From positions 62,001-126,000 of the forward strand of contig NZ_CP019448.1 in the NCBI RefSeq assembly GCF_002951835.1: DNA of 64,000 nt, read 5' to 3'. Below are positions 61,341 to 64,000 of this stretch, in pieces (position 1 is the first letter of the stretch; each line of letters begins with the position of its first letter). The notes beneath the pieces were generated by a model. That model saw nothing but the letters and a program-made list of their open reading frames with translations. It was not told where the DNA came from and did not search any database. The DNA is from Simonsiella muelleri ATCC 29453 (GTDB lineage Bacteria; Pseudomonadota; Gammaproteobacteria; Burkholderiales; Neisseriaceae). A program made the position numbers and the translations under genes.

Positions 61341-62165
61341 ATGCAAAATTTCTATCTACTTGTGCAGACCGCGCTCTGCGAAACCAATCCTATTAAAAAA
61401 GCTGCTTTAACCTTAGATATTTATGCACAATTTGTTTCAGGCAGCCTGAAAATAGACCAATCCGAAACGGTTGTAGATATACCTATTGCCGGTCGCCCAG
61501 AAAAACCGATTCTGGTTGCTGTCAATCAAGTGGAAAAACGAAAATTAACCACGCCCGAAGGCTACGCCGCTATGTTGCACGCCATTTGCCACATTGAATT
61601 TAATGCGATTAATTTGGCTTTGGACGCGGCTTACCGTTTTCGCACGCTGCCTGAACAATTTACTGCCGATTGGTTGCGTGTCGCAAAAGAAGAAGCCGAA
61701 CATTTTACGCTCATGCGTGCACGATTACTGGCACATCATTTTGATTATGGTGATTTTTCTGCGCATGGGCATTTGTGGGACATGGCATACAAAACCGCCT
61801 TTGACCCACTTTTACGCATGGCACTTGTGCCACGTGTACTTGAGGCACGTGGACTAGACGTTACGCCTGCGATTCGCGCCAAAGTGGAACAGCGTGGCGA
61901 TTTGGCAACTTGCGAAGTGCTGGACATTATTTACCGCGATGAAGTGGGGCACGTTCAAATTGGCAACCATTGGTATCGTTATTTGTGCGAACAGCGTGGA
62001 CTTGAACCGATGACGTTGTTTTGTGAATTATTGCGCCGTTACGATATGTTTATTTTTCGCGGTTATGTGAATTTGGAGGCGCGTGAACGAGCAGGATTTT
62101 CTTCATTTGAAATGCAAATGCTGGAAAATTTTGAACAATCATTTCAGTCAAATAAGGCAGCCTGA
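61341..62165 (+). CDS. DUF455 ferritin-like protein
   Basis: 274 aa, all-helical. Di-iron ligand pattern: HAICHIEFNAINLALDAAYRF (~83), VAKEEAEHFTLMRARL (~118) and YRDEVGHVQIGNHWY (~196). Matches DUF455/MiaE-like ferritin superfamily proteins. Metal binding likely; reaction unknown. Embedded DUS is read SGSLKIDQ. Confidence 0.85.
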   Translation: MQNFYLLVQTALCETNPIKKAALTLDIYAQFVSGSLKIDQSETVVDIPIAGRPEKPILVAVNQVEKRKLTTPEGYAAMLHAICHIEFNAINLALDAAYRFRTLPEQFTADWLRVAKEEAEHFTLMRARLLAHHFDYGDFSAHGHLWDMAYKTAFDPLLRMALVPRVLEARGLDVTPAIRAKVEQRGDLATCEVLDIIYRDEVGHVQIGNHWYRYLCEQRGLEPMTLFCELLRRYDMFIFRGYVNLEARERAGFSSFEMQMLENFEQSFQSNKAA

Positions 62166-62235
62166 TAAGGGTTGCACGTCCAGCGAATCAATTCACACAA
62201 TATTTTTAATCACTTTATTGAAAGAAAACACCATC

Positions 62236-62805
62236 ATGATTCAAAAAATGAAATTAACTCTATTAGCAAGCATGATTTTATTGAATGCGTGTGTTGCGCC
62301 CGAACACACTGTACCCCACACGTCGAGCCAATCCACAACCAATCACAGAGAAAGCTACACCGCCACCGTCATCAAAATTGCCGATGGCGACACCATTACC
62401 GTTCAAGACAATCATGGTGTAACCCACAAAATCCGTCTCGCTTACATTGACGCGCCCGAAACCAAGCAAAATTACGGTTCAGACAGCAAAGACGGTTTGA
62501 CAAAATTAATCAGTGGCAAACCTGTGCGCGTGAATGTACGCGACATTGATCGTTATCAACGTGAAGTGGCTTTAATTGAAGCCGATGGGCGTGATGTGAA
62601 TTATCGCCAAGTGGAATTGGGTAATGCGTGGCATTATACGCAATATGCCAAAAATCAATTAGCCGAAGATTATCAACGTTATCAGGCAGCTATGGCAAAA
62701 GCTAAAGAGAAGAAATTGGGGCTGTGGTCGTTTGCGCGTCCGCAAGCACCGTGGGATTATCGCAAACAGCAACGCAGCAAAAAAACCACTTCAACCGAAG
62801 AATAA
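62236..62805 (+). CDS. Staphylococcal-nuclease-like lipoprotein (thermonuclease)
   Basis: 189 aa from MIQKMKLTLLASMILLNAC; the frame upstream overlaps the previous gene and is rejected. Lipobox LLNAC gives lipidated Cys. SNase domain: IKIADGDTITVQDN (~54), IRLAYIDAPETKQN (~73), DIDRYQREVALIEADGR (~109, with catalytic Arg and Glu). Extracytoplasmic nuclease tethered to a membrane; may take part in DNA degradation or biofilm turnover. Confidence 0.9.
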   Translation: MIQKMKLTLLASMILLNACVAPEHTVPHTSSQSTTNHRESYTATVIKIADGDTITVQDNHGVTHKIRLAYIDAPETKQNYGSDSKDGLTKLISGKPVRVNVRDIDRYQREVALIEADGRDVNYRQVELGNAWHYTQYAKNQLAEDYQRYQAAMAKAKEKKLGLWSFARPQAPWDYRKQQRSKKTTSTEE

Positions 62806-62865
62806 GAATGATACGTCCAGCAAAATTAACCAAAGAACCTTTTTTGAGCGTTCTTCGTTATCATA

Positions 62866-63075
62866 ATGAATGAAAAAGGCAAAACCGTTATTTATTCTCA
62901 ATCACGCTTGTTGCAAAACAGTAAATCGCTTGATGTGATTTCCATCGTGGATTGGGTCTTGGAAAAAAAACAGGCTTTTTACGAGCAAACCGTCTTTGTT
63001 GGAATTGGTGTATTTGAATATCAAACAAAGGATAAGAGAGCATTGATAGCGTGGTCAGCAGTGCAGGCAGCCTGA
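62866..63075 (+). CDS. Possible small protein ending in a DUS
   Basis: 69 aa, MNEKGKTVIYSQSRLLQNSK to WSAVQAA. No clear SD and no family. The last residues come from the DUS. It may be a real small gene or chance; the only support is length and the absence of another gene here. Confidence 0.3.
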   Translation: MNEKGKTVIYSQSRLLQNSKSLDVISIVDWVLEKKQAFYEQTVFVGIGVFEYQTKDKRALIAWSAVQAA

Positions 63076-63110
63076 AAATTGATTTGATTATTTTCAGGCT
63101 GCCTTTTTTA
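63064..63110 (+). terminator. Inverted DUS pair
   Basis: CAGGCAGCCTGAAAAT and ATTTTCAGGCTGCCT with T tail TTTTTATTG. Confidence 0.75.
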
Positions 63111-63277
63111 TTGTTTTTTATTATTGGGATAATTGGATTTAATTCACCATATTATGTTTAATTATTGAGAAAAACTGTATTTATAAATGATGTATTGTTT
63201 TTCCTAATTTGAAATATTATGATGTCGTCATAGCGTGATTGATGTATTTTATAAATTTTAATGAAAGGAATTTTCTT

Positions 63278-63682
63278 ATGTTTTTTTTGAATCAGTTTCA
63301 AGGTAAATTTTTGTCTTTATTGAGAATTGTGTCTGGATACATGTATTTGATGCATGGTTCAACCAAGTTGTTGCACATTCCGTATATTGAACAATTTGCT
63401 AATGTGCCGATGATGTCTATTTATGGTGTGGCAGGCTTATTGGAATTGGTGGGCGGTATGTTGTTAATATTGGGTTTGTTCACACGTCCTGTGGCGTTTT
63501 TGTTGTCGGGTCAAATGGCGGTGGCGTATTTGATGGCACACACGCAACCGAATTTTTTACTGCCAATTTTGACGGGTGGCGAATTAGCGGCACTGTATAG
63601 CTTTTTGTTTTTGTATTTGTCGTCAGTAGGTGGCGGAGAATGGGCATTGGATAACTTATTATTTAAGAAAAAATCAAATTAA
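63278..63682 (+). CDS. DoxX family membrane protein
   Basis: 134 aa from MFFLNQFQGKFLSLLRIV with SD GAAAGGA. Four helices. Family features: LLRIVSGYMYLMHGSTKL (~13), YGVAGLLELVGGMLLILGLFTRP, and MAVAYLMAHTQPNFLLPI. Function uncertain; the family links to redox and sulfur metabolism in some bacteria. Confidence 0.85.
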   Translation: MFFLNQFQGKFLSLLRIVSGYMYLMHGSTKLLHIPYIEQFANVPMMSIYGVAGLLELVGGMLLILGLFTRPVAFLLSGQMAVAYLMAHTQPNFLLPILTGGELAALYSFLFLYLSSVGGGEWALDNLLFKKKSN

Positions 63683-63704
63683 TTTAATTGGTTAAAATAT
63701 ATTT

Positions 63705-63750
63705 TAGGCAGCCTGAAAATCAGTTTATTGGTTTTCAGGCTGCCTTTATT
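63705..63750 (+). terminator. Inverted DUS pair after the DoxX gene
   Basis: AGGCAGCCTGAAAATCAG and GGTTTTCAGGCTGCCT pair, followed by TTATTTTG. Confidence 0.75.
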
Positions 63751-63823
63751 TTGTTAATGCAAGTTATTTTCATTTAAAAAAAACAAGTGTATAATTTTGC
63801 CAATTTTAGGAGAGAAAATCGCC

Positions 63824-64000
63824 ATGTGGATTGCGTTATTGATTATGCTGCGAGAAGGGATTGAAGCAGCGTTGATTGTGGGTATTGTGGCAAGTTTTTT
63901 ACGGCAATCAGGTTATGGGCATTTAATGAAAAATGTATGGTTGGGTGTTGGCTTGGCGGTGATATTGTGTGCATTGGTCGGTTATGGGATTCATCGTGCC
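63824..64000 (+). CDS. FTR1/EfeU-type iron permease, 5' end (cut by window edge)
   Basis: 59 codons visible, MWIALLIMLREGIEAALIVG onward. REGIEAALIVGI is the REGxE iron-binding motif of the FTR1/EfeU family, in the first helix. SD AGGAGA just upstream. The remaining gene lies outside. Confidence 0.85.
   Translation, partial: MWIALLIMLREGIEAALIVGIVASFLRQSGYGHLMKNVWLGVGLAVILCALVGYGIHRA

Noticed and set aside
1..64000. Regularly recurring TTCAGGCAGCCTGAA as a CRISPR array
   Set aside because: Copies are spread over the whole window in genes and spacers, not at regular 60-70 bp spacing; they are DNA uptake sequences.

Overview
The window is chromosomal DNA of a member of the Neisseriaceae, most likely from the Kingella / Simonsiella / Alysiella side of the family rather than Neisseria itself. 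Grounds: near-palindromic DNA-uptake sequences TTCAGGC(A/T)GCCTGAA occur more than forty times by eye. Read on one strand they give the 12-mer AGGCAGCCTGAA (the published Kingella-type DUS) and on the other AGGCTGCCTGAA (the Simonsiella-type DUS). Gene content (neisserial-type porin, DUF2818 after nuoN, cytochrome c4, LolA, TpsA/TpsB) and dRS3-like and Correia-like repeats agree. Base composition is AT-leaning, more so in the accessory cassettes.

Region 1 (1-18450) is the distal half of the respiratory complex I operon, nuoG(partial)-H-I-J-K-L-M-N plus a DUF2818 gene. It is repeatedly split by accessory cargo: a type II restriction-modification pair between nuoH and nuoI, an AIPR-family (abortive-infection) gene between nuoI and nuoJ, a small membrane protein between nuoK and nuoL, and about 4.9 kb between nuoL and nuoM. 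That last segment carries a 59-aa membrane peptide, an ATPase + PIN-nuclease pair, a 101-bp MITE-like element, remnants of a second copy of the next cassette, a 148-bp duplicate of the nuoL 3' end, and three unknown genes encoding two membrane proteins and one soluble protein. Most cargo blocks have a DUS or a one-mismatch DUS on each side. I read the operon as a transformation-fed accessory and defence island, and the ATPase-PIN pair and the three-gene cassette are the best candidates for undescribed systems.

Region 2 (18451-49045) is mostly housekeeping: aat, a hemerythrin-like protein, pgk, pepP, parE, apaH, gloA, fabH, a tRNA cluster Gly-Gly-Cys-Leu downstream of pgsA, a DUF2868 protein, rpiA, a GIY-YIG-like membrane protein, dxr, a K+/H+ antiporter, a LOG protein, corC-like, cytochrome c4, engB, a secreted MliC/ACP-like protein, a porin, a calcineurin-like phosphatase, a YggS/PLPBP protein, glgP, an unknown conserved protein, dsbB and uraA. 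Several intergenic gaps are filled by a 161-bp MITE family flanked by TTA/TAA duplications and by Correia-like elements.

Region 3 (49046-56700) is a two-partner secretion locus. The outer-membrane transporter gene (tpsB) is split by an 851-bp IS5-family insertion with a TA target duplication; removing it restores a 547-codon frame. The FHA-like exoprotein gene (tpsA, 1568 aa) downstream is intact.

Region 4 (56700-64000) holds a dRS3-type repeat, queA, a coiled-coil protein of unknown function, an AI-2E/PerM-family permease, lolA, a DUF455 ferritin-like protein, a lipoprotein thermonuclease, a DoxX protein and the 5' end of an FTR1/EfeU iron permease gene cut by the window edge.
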